Shown piece by piece: positions 25,073-34,978 of a DNA stretch of 36,356 bases. Position numbers and translations under genes: made by a program. Position 1 is the stretch's first letter. Each line of letters opens with the position of its first letter. The DNA lies in assembly GCF_017614965.1 (NCBI RefSeq), contig NZ_WVUG01000057.1, forward strand, positions 1-36,356. The letters run 5' to 3'. The notes beneath the pieces are model-generated. The model searched no databases and was not told the DNA's origin. It saw only the letters and a list, made by a program, of their open reading frames with translations. The stretch comes from Streptomyces griseorubiginosus (GTDB lineage Bacteria > Actinomycetota > Actinomycetes > Streptomycetales > Streptomycetaceae).

Positions 25073-25285
25073 TCAGCGCCTCCGCTCTAGGACACGCAGA
25101 ATGCGTTCGGAGAGAAGGCGCGCATCACGCCGCCTGGTGGGCCTCTTCGACCAGACGGCCGGCATGAAGATGCCAGCGATCACGATCAGGGGCACGCCCA
25201 GTAGAGCAACGGCGATCCAGGGAGCGGCTGCGACCGACGCTGTGGCAGCACTGGCGCCCAGCGTGATCAGCAGCCCGCGGCTCAC
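25073..25285 (-). CDS. Small membrane protein of unknown function
   Basis: The predicted protein has 70 residues, with two hydrophobic stretches (about 5-25 and 24-45, ending VIAGIFMPAVW) and a basic C-terminus (KRPTRRRDAR, ERRR). I do not recognise a family. Support comes from the clean membrane topology, the positive-inside tail and the strong hairpin just after its stop. The GTG start has no good ribosome site, so the start may differ or the gene may be leaderless. It lies between two helicase genes on the same strand. Confidence 0.5.
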   Translation of the reverse strand: MSRGLLITLGASAATASVAAAPWIAVALLGVPLIVIAGIFMPAVWSKRPTRRRDARLLSERILRVLERRR

Positions 25286-25820
25286 GGGTCACAATTGCTG
25301 GCCATCGCAAAATCCTTCCGATCGGAACCGGGCTAGCTTGGACCCTCCGGTTCGGGTGGGTGTGTGCCTCGCTCCCGTTTGGCGGCCGGGGGCTGAGGAA
25401 CAGGCCAGGGACCAATAGTCAGAGACAGCACAACGTCGAGGGCGGGGGGGGCTGGCCTGTCCCCCGGGCCCGCACCGCTGCGTCCGATACTCGTGCTTCG
25501 CCACTCTGCGTGGAAAATTCGGCCGCTCTGCGCGGGGGATGAGATGTCGATGTTGGGAACGCGCGGGGGCCTCTGCCGTTAGGTGTAAGCACTTCGCTGC
25601 ACATTCTGGCACGCCCGAACGGCCAGCGGAGGTTCAACGGGACGCTCTCGCCGAAGTGTTGATGACGTGGCGTCCTCGTTGATCGACCTCGGAACCGTGG
25701 CAAAGTCCGAACGGCACCCAAGATTCGGACCGCTGTTAACGGGACATCGCATGACGCTTGTCCCGTCCCTGCCAGCCCAGCGGGCCCTCTGGGCGATACG
25801 AGAAGGCCTGCCGCAACGGA
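25286..25820. other. Intergenic region downstream of the giant helicase gene
   Basis: This gap of 535 bases separates the giant helicase stop from the small membrane gene. It contains a spaced inverted repeat (GCACTTCG near 25,590 and CGAAGTGT near 25,650) and a GGGCCC-centred palindrome near 25,785, but no convincing terminator. Several short frames exist; none has a ribosome site or recognisable product. Confidence 0.4.
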
Positions 25821-28800
25821 TCAAGAACCCTCCGCAGGCATCAGACCGCCCTCCGACTCGATCAAGTCCCCGGCGGCGATCAACGCCTCGATGTCGCCAG
25901 TCAGCGCATCCCGGATATCGGCTCCGAGCCGCGCCCACCCGAAGAAACGAGCGGCCTCCCGCAGCAGGTCCTCGCGGTGTACACCAGGTCCTTCGTCGAC
26001 CACGTTTGTCAGCACGAGCTGCCGCTCCGCCACGGGAACCTCCGCCACTCGTCGGGCACACCGCTCCGTCGGGGTGCGGGCGAACTCCGTCTTGTGGCCG
26101 GGCCTGCCGTAGGCCGTACCGACGTGAACGATCTTGCCCTGCTTGAGCAAGCGACGAAGAGCTCGGTCGATGCGGTCGCGGACCACCTGGCCTGCTCGTC
26201 CGAGGCCCCACGCGAGTCGGACTCGGGTGTAGATCACTTCCTTCTCGACAGGCCCTTCCACCTCGACCACGCACAACGCCACATCCGCCACCACGTCGAG
26301 GGCATCGGGATCCTGCAACTCCGTACCCCGGATGCCCCGCTGGTTACTCGATCGGACACGTACCTCTGCCAACAGGACGGGGTCGACCTCCTGGTAGGGA
26401 CGGCTCCAGGGCGCAGGGCCGGCGTCGACCGTCACGAATTCCACTCGCGGGGCTGCCGGACCAGCTGATCCCCCTTCGGCAGACTCTCCGCGCGCCGCGC
26501 TCACTGGGCCGCCCGCGGGATCTGCCGTACTGTCACCATTGCCACGGTAGTCGCCGCTGTCGTCCAGCCCCGCGGGTGGCGCCACTCGCACCGCATGCGG
26601 ATCCTCCGCACACGCCGCCTCCACCGCGACCCGCAGCCGCGCCATTGCATCCCGGCGGTTCCTGTACCAGTCCGTACCCCAGATTCGGTGCAGCCGCCAA
26701 CCCAGGTCGCGGAGAACCGCTTCCCTGAGCCGGTCGCGGTCGCGAGCCGCCCGCGAGGAGTGGTACATGGCGCCGTCGCACTCGATGCCCAGCGCGTACG
26801 TGCCGGGCGCCCCCGGCTGCCGTACCGCCATGTCGATGCGGAAACCGGCCACCCCCACCTGCGGCTGGACCTCATACCCCCAGCCGCGCAGGACGCCGAT
26901 GACCTCCTCTTCGAAGGGGCTCTCCGGAGCCGCCCCCGGATCGGCGGCCTCCGTCTGGAGGACCGCAGGACCGTGCTGGGCGTACTGCAGGTACCGCTTC
27001 AGGTGCTGCACGCTCTTGTTGGCGCTGTCCGGCAGATCGCCTCCGTGGAAGGAGGCGATGACCTCCATGCGGCGCCGGGCGCGGGTCACGGCCACGTTGA
27101 GGCGTCGCCAACCGCCGTCCCTGTTGATGGGGCCGAAGGTCGACAGCAACTTGCCCCGGTGGTCGGGGCCGTAGCCGATGGACAGGATGATGACGTCGCG
27201 CTCGTCGCCCTGGACGCTTTCGAGGTTCTTGATGAAGAAACCGTCGAGCCGGCCCTCCGTGAAGTGGTGGTCGAGGTCCGGGCGGGCCACCCTCGCCTTC
27301 TGCACCGCCTCCTCGATTGCCTCCGCCTGCGCCTTCGACAGCGCGACCACGCCGAGGGTGTGCTCGGGGCGGGTGTCGAAGTGGTGGATGACGCGCTGGG
27401 CCACCTTGGCGGCCTCGAGGGGGTTGTCGCTGCTCCCGCCGCGGTCGTAGACGCCGTCCGCCTTGATGAAATCCACGCCGATGTCCGGTCCCTGTTCAAG
27501 CGCGCCGGGGAACGTGACCATGGAGTTGTCGTAGAAGTCGTGGTTGCTGAAAGCGATCAGGTTCTCGTGCCGGCTGCGGTAGTGCCAGCGCAGGGGCAGC
27601 CCGCGCAGGACTCCGCTGGCCTTGCACATGTCGAGAATGGACTCGAAACTGTCGGTGGCGTCCTCGTCCCACTCGTCGCCGTCGCCGCTGTCGCTGGCCG
27701 CGCTGAAGAACGAGGTGGGCGGCAGCTGCTTCTGGTCGCCCGCCACGATGAGGGCCTTGCCCCGGTAGACGGAGTTCACCGCGTCCTGCGGCAGCACCTG
27801 GGACGCCTCGTCGAAGACGACGACATCGAACACGAAGTCCGGTGGCAGGAACTGGCTGACCGTCAGCGGGCTCATCATGAAGCAGGGCTTGACCAGCCGT
27901 ACGACGTCGCGTGTCTGTTGGAGCAGTTGCCGTACAGGCATGTGACGCCGCTGCTTCTCGGACTCGCGGCGGATCACGGCGGCCTGACCCACCGATGTCC
28001 GGCGAGGGCGGCGGGAGTTGCACGCGGCGATGACCTCGGCGTGCGCCGCGGCCACCAGGTCGTGGTCCGCCTTCTGGAAGCGCTCCACCAACTGGTCGCG
28101 TTCCACGGCCCGCATCGGCTTCAGCCTCTGGTCGGTGGCGAGCTGGTGCTCGACCCACGCGGTGAGCACCGCACGTTCCATGGCGGCGGGGAAGTCCTCG
28201 GCGGAAACCTCACGGCGTGCGAGCTGGTCGGGCAGCCCGTCGAGGTGGTAGCGGCGCAGCTGGGTCAGTGCGTCGGCGCAACTGGTCCACGCCTCCGGAC
28301 CGAACGGGTCGCGGTCGAGGCGAGAGAGGACGGACTTGGCAGCGGTGAGGGATTCGGCGAGTTCGCGTCGCAGCTCCTCAGCCCGTTCAGGCTCGAAGTA
28401 CCCGGTGAGGGTCTCGCGCTGACCCCTCCAGTCGTTGGCGCGGGCCGCGACGGACGGATCGGCCGACGCGGCCAGCATCAGCCGGGCCGCCGGTTGCGAC
28501 AGGGGCGCGGAGTGGCCGCCATGTGCGGTACGGCGAACCTTCTGGGCCCAGTCCAGGGCGTCCAGGATCGCATCGCGGTCTGTCTCGGTGCCCTGGTAGA
28601 GGGAACCGAGAAGGCCTCGGTACGTGGCGTCCTTGTCCGCGAAGGCGGACTCGGCGGCGCGGGCGGAGACGACGGCGGCCACCGCTTCCCGCGCCCGCGA
28701 CAGAGTGAGGCCCGTCTCCTCGTCCAGGACGCGGGCGGTCGAGCGGATGAGGTCGGCCGCGTCCTCGAAGGGCTCCAGGTGAGCGCGAAGCCAGCTCGAC

Positions 28801-31800
28801 GCCCGTTCGAGAGGGCGGGCGGCAAGCGCTGTGCCGACCGTCGCGACCTGGGGCTGCCCGGTGAACTCCTGCCAGCGGTCCATGTCATGGCGGATCTGGT
28901 GCGTCTGTGCCAGGAGTTCGCGCGGTTCGGGTCGGCCGTCGGCCAGGACCTCGACGAGCCTGGTCCGGCGTGCTGGTTCCTTGAGCGCGTCGGGTGCGAG
29001 ACGGGCGATCAGCCCAGCGGAGTCCAGGGCAGCCCGCAGAGCTTCGGTGTGAAGGTGTCCTTCCAGGGCGTACCGGCCGAGCAAGTCGCGCTGCTGTTCT
29101 GTGGCGTACGGGCCCGGTTGCTGTCGGGTCAGGTCGAGGGCGCGGCGCAAGAGCTGTCCCATGGGCTCGTAGCCCGTCACACCGTTGGGCACGGCGTCGT
29201 GCAGGTCTTCCGCCAGCGTGTCGAGGCCCCGGTACCAGGGACCGAGAAGACTGCGGTCGGTTACGGCTTGAGCGGCGAACGCCTCTGTCTCCGTCTGTGC
29301 CGCGTGCGCGGCCGTGACCGCCGTGCGCGCGGAGGCGAGCGTGTGCTCGGAACCGAGGCCGCTGTCCCGGCGACCGACCGAGGCCACGGTGTCCATCAGC
29401 GCGACGGCCTGTCGCAACGGAGCGAGGTGGGCGTGCAGCCAGCGGGCAGCGTCGTGGAGCGGCTGCTTGCTGAGGTCGGAAGCATGCGGTGCCAGAGACT
29501 GGCTGTCCAAGTCCCTTCGACAAGTGGCGAGTTCCCTGCGCAGCGCCGCGCCCTGCTCGACGAGTGCGGGTTGTGCCTCTCGGCCGTCGGCCAGGTGAGT
29601 GGCGAGCAAGCTCCGGCAGTAGGGGTCGGCGACGGTTTCCGGCGCGAGTGCATGGACCGCTTCTGCGTGCGCGAGTGCCTTGCGCAGTGCCGGGACGTCG
29701 GGCAACGTCGTGCCCCGATAACGGCCGATCAGCTCGGCGTGCGCCGTGGCCAGCGAGCGCAGCTTCCCGTGTGCGGTGCACCAGGTGTCGGCGAGTGGCA
29801 GCTTGTCGTACAGTTCGCCGCGCCAGGAGCCGCCGTGCGTCAGCTGTGCCACGAGCTTCCGGTCGGCCCGAATGCTGCTGGACAGCATGCCGGCGAGTCC
29901 CTGGCGGCCCTCCATGAGCCGGTGGACTGCTTCGGGCAGTTCGGGCGTGGAGACGACTTCGGGCAGGAAGGTGTCGCGTGCCGCCTCCTCCGCGGCGGCG
30001 AGGTCTTCGGCGGCCGCGGAGATCTCTGCGACGGCTGCCTGGGCACCGGGGAGTGCCCGGGGGTCGAGCCATGCTTCGAGCGTGCGGTCCGAGGCTGTGG
30101 CCAGCTCCACGAGTGTGGCCAGGTCCTCGGCCTCGGACGTCGCCTTCGGCCGGCCGCACCCGAGGCGCTCGGCCACCGAGTCGGCGTGCTCGGCGGCCAT
30201 CTCAAGGGCGTCGGCGAGCGTGGCGAACCGCTCGGTCAGCTCCGCGGCCTCGCGGCGGGTCAACGATGCGATGTCGGCGCCGGGCGGTTCCAGTGCGATG
30301 AGGGCCTGCTCGTTGGCCGGTCGCTCTGCGCTCACTTCAGGACGGAGCTCGGCCCACCCGGGGCCCGCGTGGTCCGTCGCGAGGGCTTGGGCAGAGAGGA
30401 CCTGGTCCCGTCGTGTGAAGAAGTCGCTCAGTGCGTCAGCGGCGGCCCCGATCGCCGCCTCTTCCGCCCGCTCGGAGCCTTCAGGGACCAGCCACTGCTC
30501 GAGAGGGCGGTGTTCGGTGCCGGCCACGGCGATCACGTCACACAGATGACGTGCTTCCTCGGGGATACCGGGGTTCGTGAGCCCGGTGAGTTGGCTGACG
30601 TGGTTGAGGCTTTGCAGGGTCCGCTCCAGCACACCAGCGGTCGCGTCGAACTCCCTGGCGAGCTGTCGCGCCTGCTCCTCAGTGAGTCCGGCGAGGTCGA
30701 GGCCGCGCGGCGCCATCGCCGAGAGCGTCTTCTCGGCTTCCCCCGGCTCAGCCGTCAGCCTGGTGGACAGCTCCTGCCAACGCTCGCCCACCGCCGCGCG
30801 GACGGCAGTGCTCGTACGCTGCACCGTGCGCAGTTCCGCCAGGAAGGCGTCGACCCGGTCGTCCACCTCGTCGGCGAAGGCATCCGTGGTCAACCACGCT
30901 TCCGGCGCAGGATTCCGCACGTCGAGCAGCCGCAGGAGCGCGATCAGACGGTCGATTCCGCTCTCGTCCGTGACGGGCACTCCCCCAGGCGCGAGATTCC
31001 AGTACCGGTCGACCGCCGCCGTCAGCGCGTCCCGCGCCGCCCGCGCCTGCTCCAGCACAGGACGTGGATGCGGCAGGCCGGCTCGCAGGTCGCGCCAGGG
31101 GAACGAGGGATCGGCGACCGCCTCCCAGGCGTCGGAGATGGCTTTCGTCGCCTCGACGATCAGAGGCAGGTCCTCGTCGCTGAGCGTCTCAGCGCGAAAC
31201 GTCGCCCCTGTCCCGGTGGGGGCGTCGTCACCTTGGCTCAGATAGGCCACCGGCGCCTCGGACAGTTGCCCGACTCGACCGAGCACGTCGTGCAGGGTCC
31301 GTCCCAGCGGGTCGCGGACGTCGTTCATAGCTTCGGCGTAGGCGCTGAGAGAAAGGCGCAGTTCCCTGGCCTGGGCCAGGGTCTGCTGTGACAGTTGCGG
31401 TGCGCGCGGCTCCTCCGCGAGAGCCCGGCCCAGCTCCTGCGCCACCGCTTTGCGGCTGGTGTTGTGGCTGTGGAGCGCCAGGGCGTACGAGTCGAGTCCG
31501 ACCGACTTCAGCCGGTCGAGAACGACGTCGAGGGCCGCCGCCTTCTCACTGACGAACAGCACACTGCGGCCTGCGTGCATCAGACCGGCGATCATGTTCG
31601 TGATCGTCTGGCTCTTGCCGGTGCCGGGCGGGCCGTCCAGGACGAACGACTGTCCGGCCACGGCCGCGGCGACGGCCTGCCGCTGCGAGGCGTCGGCGTC
31701 GAGCACCAGCGGACTGTCCTCGGGCGGGCTCAGTTCGTCGATCCGGTCGAGCTCGATCTCCTCGAAGTCGAAACGGTCGGAGGCGAGTCCGGAGTTCGGG

Positions 31801-32591
31801 CCGAGCGCCATCGCCCGTACGAGGTCACTGCCGAGGACGCGGTCCTCGTTGTCCAGCAGGTCCTGGTACATCGACTCCTTGTGGGAGGCGAAGAGTGCGA
31901 GCACGACACGGTCGGAGATCTGCCATCCGGCCTTGCCCGCCACCGCGCGAGCCGCGGCGGAGAGCACCGCCTGCAGGTCCGAAGGGTCTTGTTCGGCGAC
32001 CGGCGTCCAGTCGATATGGAATTGCTCCAGCTTCACCTTCAGGGCCGGGTTGAGGCGCGGTTCCTCGTCGTCGCTCGCCCTGAGGCGCAGCCGGCCGTTG
32101 CGGGCGCGCTCAATGACCACCGGCATCAGGACCAAGGGGGCGTCGCTGCCTGTCTCACCTCCGTCCTCACGCCAACGGAGCATGCCGATGCCGAGGTTGA
32201 GGGTCCACAAGCCGTAATCGTTGAAGACCTGCATCGCTTTGGCGCGCAGACTGTTCAACGCTCGCAGAAGGGAAGGCGCGGCGGTCTTCTGGGTGACTAT
32301 TCCGTCGGTGCGGTCGCCCTTCTTCGCGAGGGCCACATCGCCGGATCGCATACCCTCGCCGGCCTCCGGCTCCTCGTCCGGGAGCGGCGCGAAGTCCCAG
32401 CCACGGGCCAGGCCTTCGACGAGCTCCTGCGCGGATGGAGTGGCGATCTCCAGTGTCGCCGACTTGGTGTGGCGGAAATTGAGCAGCCGGTTGCGGCCGC
32501 TCAGGTCCACCAGCGACGTCCGCCAGCTCTCAAGCATCGCCTTGAGGCGGTCGAGTTCCTGGCTGCCCCCGAAGTCACCCGAGTTCGTCAC
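25821..32591 (-). CDS. Giant DUF4011-helicase-Vsr-like nuclease-DUF3320 protein (Hhe-like)
   Basis: The protein has 2,256 residues. In order: a DUF4011 N-terminal region (SWRTSLVDLSGRNRLLNF onward); an SF1 helicase first half with Walker A GPPGTGKSQT (Lys326); about 1,200 residues of mostly helical, repetitive insertion; the second helicase half with VVFDEASQ (Asp1594), GDQKQLPP, VQGDERDVII and VAVTRARRR; a Vsr/MTES_1575-like endonuclease fold near 1,880-1,990 with GIECDG (Glu1937, Asp1939); and a DUF3320 C-terminal domain. The DUF4011-helicase-Vsr architecture is described as the single-gene Hhe defence system. The chosen GTG at 32591 has AGGGA 6 bases upstream; an upstream ATG at 32678 adds 29 unlike residues. 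Probable anti-phage role, by family only. Confidence 0.88.
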   Translation of the reverse strand: MTNSGDFGGSQELDRLKAMLESWRTSLVDLSGRNRLLNFRHTKSATLEIATPSAQELVEGLARGWDFAPLPDEEPEAGEGMRSGDVALAKKGDRTDGIVTQKTAAPSLLRALNSLRAKAMQVFNDYGLWTLNLGIGMLRWREDGGETGSDAPLVLMPVVIERARNGRLRLRASDDEEPRLNPALKVKLEQFHIDWTPVAEQDPSDLQAVLSAAARAVAGKAGWQISDRVVLALFASHKESMYQDLLDNEDRVLGSDLVRAMALGPNSGLASDRFDFEEIELDRIDELSPPEDSPLVLDADASQRQAVAAAVAGQSFVLDGPPGTGKSQTITNMIAGLMHAGRSVLFVSEKAAALDVVLDRLKSVGLDSYALALHSHNTSRKAVAQELGRALAEEPRAPQLSQQTLAQARELRLSLSAYAEAMNDVRDPLGRTLHDVLGRVGQLSEAPVAYLSQGDDAPTGTGATFRAETLSDEDLPLIVEATKAISDAWEAVADPSFPWRDLRAGLPHPRPVLEQARAARDALTAAVDRYWNLAPGGVPVTDESGIDRLIALLRLLDVRNPAPEAWLTTDAFADEVDDRVDAFLAELRTVQRTSTAVRAAVGERWQELSTRLTAEPGEAEKTLSAMAPRGLDLAGLTEEQARQLAREFDATAGVLERTLQSLNHVSQLTGLTNPGIPEEARHLCDVIAVAGTEHRPLEQWLVPEGSERAEEAAIGAAADALSDFFTRRDQVLSAQALATDHAGPGWAELRPEVSAERPANEQALIALEPPGADIASLTRREAAELTERFATLADALEMAAEHADSVAERLGCGRPKATSEAEDLATLVELATASDRTLEAWLDPRALPGAQAAVAEISAAAEDLAAAEEAARDTFLPEVVSTPELPEAVHRLMEGRQGLAGMLSSSIRADRKLVAQLTHGGSWRGELYDKLPLADTWCTAHGKLRSLATAHAELIGRYRGTTLPDVPALRKALAHAEAVHALAPETVADPYCRSLLATHLADGREAQPALVEQGAALRRELATCRRDLDSQSLAPHASDLSKQPLHDAARWLHAHLAPLRQAVALMDTVASVGRRDSGLGSEHTLASARTAVTAAHAAQTETEAFAAQAVTDRSLLGPWYRGLDTLAEDLHDAVPNGVTGYEPMGQLLRRALDLTRQQPGPYATEQQRDLLGRYALEGHLHTEALRAALDSAGLIARLAPDALKEPARRTRLVEVLADGRPEPRELLAQTHQIRHDMDRWQEFTGQPQVATVGTALAARPLERASSWLRAHLEPFEDAADLIRSTARVLDEETGLTLSRAREAVAAVVSARAAESAFADKDATYRGLLGSLYQGTETDRDAILDALDWAQKVRRTAHGGHSAPLSQPAARLMLAASADPSVAARANDWRGQRETLTGYFEPERAEELRRELAESLTAAKSVLSRLDRDPFGPEAWTSCADALTQLRRYHLDGLPDQLARREVSAEDFPAAMERAVLTAWVEHQLATDQRLKPMRAVERDQLVERFQKADHDLVAAAHAEVIAACNSRRPRRTSVGQAAVIRRESEKQRRHMPVRQLLQQTRDVVRLVKPCFMMSPLTVSQFLPPDFVFDVVVFDEASQVLPQDAVNSVYRGKALIVAGDQKQLPPTSFFSAASDSGDGDEWDEDATDSFESILDMCKASGVLRGLPLRWHYRSRHENLIAFSNHDFYDNSMVTFPGALEQGPDIGVDFIKADGVYDRGGSSDNPLEAAKVAQRVIHHFDTRPEHTLGVVALSKAQAEAIEEAVQKARVARPDLDHHFTEGRLDGFFIKNLESVQGDERDVIILSIGYGPDHRGKLLSTFGPINRDGGWRRLNVAVTRARRRMEVIASFHGGDLPDSANKSVQHLKRYLQYAQHGPAVLQTEAADPGAAPESPFEEEVIGVLRGWGYEVQPQVGVAGFRIDMAVRQPGAPGTYALGIECDGAMYHSSRAARDRDRLREAVLRDLGWRLHRIWGTDWYRNRRDAMARLRVAVEAACAEDPHAVRVAPPAGLDDSGDYRGNGDSTADPAGGPVSAARGESAEGGSAGPAAPRVEFVTVDAGPAPWSRPYQEVDPVLLAEVRVRSSNQRGIRGTELQDPDALDVVADVALCVVEVEGPVEKEVIYTRVRLAWGLGRAGQVVRDRIDRALRRLLKQGKIVHVGTAYGRPGHKTEFARTPTERCARRVAEVPVAERQLVLTNVVDEGPGVHREDLLREAARFFGWARLGADIRDALTGDIEALIAAGDLIESEGGLMPAEGS

Positions 32592-33052
32592 GCTGGTCCC
32601 TGATGTTGTCGCTTCTGGGCCAACGGAGCACCGACGCCAACGGCAGTCCCCACTGCCGCCAACGCAAAGCGCGGCCACAGACGTCCGTACTGTCCTGGTG
32701 GCCGCACAAGTCCCGCTGATCCCCCCTGGAGGCGGATTCTACGGTCAGCGCACCAATGCGTGAAGCGTTAACTACAGAACGATTTTCTCGCTGCTCACGA
32801 AGCCTCGGTGTGTCCAGTGCGCGGCTCCCTAAGGAACAGCGAACGAAGCACCCGACTCCGTCGCCCGGTCTACGACCTCGGCAGTCCGTCCGCCCAGCGC
32901 GGGCGTTTGATTCAGGTACTGACGCGCGGAACCATGTCTCCTTCAGCTGATGCTTCACCCCTCCGCCGGGTGACGCTGACTATCAGAACCAGACCTCAGC
33001 AACTCGATTAAGGTCACAGGTCAAGAGGTGACTGGCGGCCCGGGGAGGGGAA
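32592..33052. other. Divergent intergenic region between giant helicase and nuclease genes
   Basis: This region of 461 bases should hold promoters for both divergent genes. A dyad GTCAC-N10-GTGAC (33013-33032) lies 21 bases before the nuclease start and could be an operator. No gene is supported. Confidence 0.45.
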
Positions 33053-34105
33053 GTGGCGATCGAGCGTGTGTCGGTCATCGGCGGGGCCCAGCCTGCCGAG
33101 GCCCGGGAGGTGGGGCTGTCTGATCTGGGGCTGCGAGAGCGGGCCGATCTCCAGCAGTGGATCATCGCTGACCCGTCCCTCATCGAACCCGGCCTCCTCA
33201 TCCTGACCGAGGAATACGACAAGTGGGCGACGTCGGGCGGGGACAGGGTCCGTGACCGGCTGGACCTGATGGCCCTCGATTCCGAAGGCCATCTCGTCGT
33301 CATCGAACTCAAACGCGACGGTGCCCCGGACGACGTGCATCTGCAGGCCGTCACCTACGCCGCCATGGTGTCCCGGTTCACCGAAGAGGATCTGGCCCGC
33401 ATCCATGCCGAGTTCCTCCGGCGCACCGACCCCCAGTGCGACACGCAGGACGCGCTGCGGCGCATCCGGGAGCACTGCGGCGACGAGCTGGATGCCGCAC
33501 TGCTCAAGCAGCCTCGACTCATCCTGGTCGCCCGGTCCTTCCCGCGGCAGGTGACCTCATCGACCGTGTGGCTCAACGAGATGGGCCTCGACGTCAAGCT
33601 GGTCCAATTCCGGCTGTGGGACACCGGAGCAGCGCATGTGATGACCACCTCGGTGCTCTATCCGGTCCCCGGGCTCGAGGAGTTCACCGTCGTTCCCGCC
33701 CGCGCCGAGAAGGCCGAGACGGCGCAACGGGCGGCGAACAGCACTCGCAACCGCAAAGCAGTGCTGCGGATCCTCGACAACGGATCGGTGAAGTCCGGCC
33801 AGATACTGCGGTTCCGCTCGTACCCGGAGTCTCTGGCCTGGGACAACGACGATCTCGACACCTGGGTGGCCGAAGACCCCAGGCGCGGCCGTGCCACCTG
33901 GACGGGCGACCGCAGTAGGCCCCTGCGGTGGGAGTACGACGATGAGGTCTACGCGCCGACGTCACTCGTCAAGAAGATGGTCGAGGAGCTGACGGGGAAT
34001 CGGCCCCGCTATGCCTTCGGAACCAAATACTGGGTGGACGACAGCGGACGGGACCTGGCCGAGCTCGCGGACCTCCCTGCCGACGCCGACGTCACCGCCG
34101 ACTGA
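33053..34105 (+). CDS. NucS/DUF91-like PD-(D/E)XK nuclease
   Basis: This 350-residue protein has a PD-(D/E)XK core in the first 110 residues: a leading acidic helix (LRERADLQQWI), Asp71 in DRLDLMAL, Glu85-x-Lys87 in VVIELKRD and Gln98. This order resembles the nuclease domain of NucS/DUF91 proteins. The remaining 240 residues include a basic middle (ANSTRNRKAV) and a C-terminal region (about 240-335) with WDNDDLDTW and RYAFGTKYW that may bind nucleic acid; I do not recognise it. The GTG start has a GGGGAGGGG stretch 4-5 bases upstream. It diverges from the giant helicase gene across a shared region, so the two may work together. It could be a defence or repair nuclease. Confidence 0.8.
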   Translation: MAIERVSVIGGAQPAEAREVGLSDLGLRERADLQQWIIADPSLIEPGLLILTEEYDKWATSGGDRVRDRLDLMALDSEGHLVVIELKRDGAPDDVHLQAVTYAAMVSRFTEEDLARIHAEFLRRTDPQCDTQDALRRIREHCGDELDAALLKQPRLILVARSFPRQVTSSTVWLNEMGLDVKLVQFRLWDTGAAHVMTTSVLYPVPGLEEFTVVPARAEKAETAQRAANSTRNRKAVLRILDNGSVKSGQILRFRSYPESLAWDNDDLDTWVAEDPRRGRATWTGDRSRPLRWEYDDEVYAPTSLVKKMVEELTGNRPRYAFGTKYWVDDSGRDLAELADLPADADVTAD

Positions 34106-34554
34106 GCCCAGCCGGCGTCACCTGCGACAGGGTGTCAGATCGTAAGGGCGTTAACAGAAAGCCCGAGAAGGCGAGCCACGCCATATACCGGACGCGACGG
34201 CCGCCTCGCCCGGACTGCTTCAGCCCCCCGCCAACAGACCCCGTCCACAGACAGGGCCACAACGCCGCGTCTCGTCCGCGTGCGCTGCTGTGCGAAGTCA
34301 CGCTGATGGACGTACGAGGCGTACGCCGCCACCTCCGCGGCCCGGGACCAAGGCGCAGGGACTCACTCCTGCCTCGTGGCTCCAGGCCGGGCCGACACCA
34401 CCGCTCTGCCGACTCACCACCCTTGCGCGGTCCTCCGCTCCAACGGCACCACAGCGGAGAGAGTCAGTTTCCGCTTGGCCCGGCCCTCACCTCACAACCG
34501 CCCGACGCGGGAAAGGGCCCCCGACCGGGCTACTGCCCAGGCCAGAGCCCCGAT
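34106..34554. other. Intergenic region downstream of rnpB
   Basis: This gap of about 450 bases lies between the convergent nuclease gene and rnpB. Short frames on both strands run through it, one of them straight into rnpB, and none has a recognisable product. I see no tRNA or strong terminator. Confidence 0.45.
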
Positions 34555-34978
34555 GGCAGACGAGTCGGGCTGTACGCCGGGTTCTGTTCCCCGGTCCCTC
34601 GCGGGAGTCGGGGTGACGGCCATCCATCTAGGGCCGGTGTTGCCACCGGCCTCGTGCGGTCTACCCGGGGACTTGGGCGGGCAGCCCTCGAACGTCCCCG
34701 CAGGAGCCCCGTTCCAATCCCTGGAAGGAACTCCCTTTTGACCTTGCTCCGGGTGGGGTTTACCTAGCTGCCCAGGTCACCCTGGGCACTGGTGGTCTCT
34801 TACACCGCCGTTTCACCCTTACCCGGCACCGAAGTGCTGGGCGGTTTGTTTTCTGTGGCACTGTCCCGTGGGTCGCCCCAGGTGGCCGTTAGCCACCACC
34901 CTGCCCTGTGGAGCCCGGACGTTCCTCGGGGAGCCCCTCAAGGGGACTCCACGCGGCCGTCCGCCCGGCTCGTCTGCC
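34555..34978 (-). ncRNA. rnpB: RNase P RNA, bacterial class A
   Basis: The minus strand carries the universal RNase P core. The 5' element GAGGAACGTCCGGGCTCC lies at 34927-34910 and the 3' element ACAGAACCCGGCGTACAG at 34587-34570; together they form helix P4. The terminal helix P1 is formed by the 5' end GGCAGACGAGCCGGGC (34978-34963) and the 3' end GCCCGACTCGTCTGCC (34570-34555), with one G-T pair. The length of about 424 bases fits Streptomyces. It is the catalytic RNA that trims tRNA 5' leaders. The exact ends are set by P1 and may differ by a few bases. The upstream transporter frame runs into its first 41 bases. Confidence 0.95.

Noticed and set aside
26595..31391. A 1,598-codon plus-strand open frame.
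   Set aside because: It is antisense to the giant helicase gene, is Arg/Gly/Val rich without domains, and is a by-product of high GC third positions on the other strand.
34132..34767. A 211-codon plus-strand ORF and others crossing 34,555-34,978.
   Set aside because: They cross the conserved RNase P RNA, which explains the sequence.
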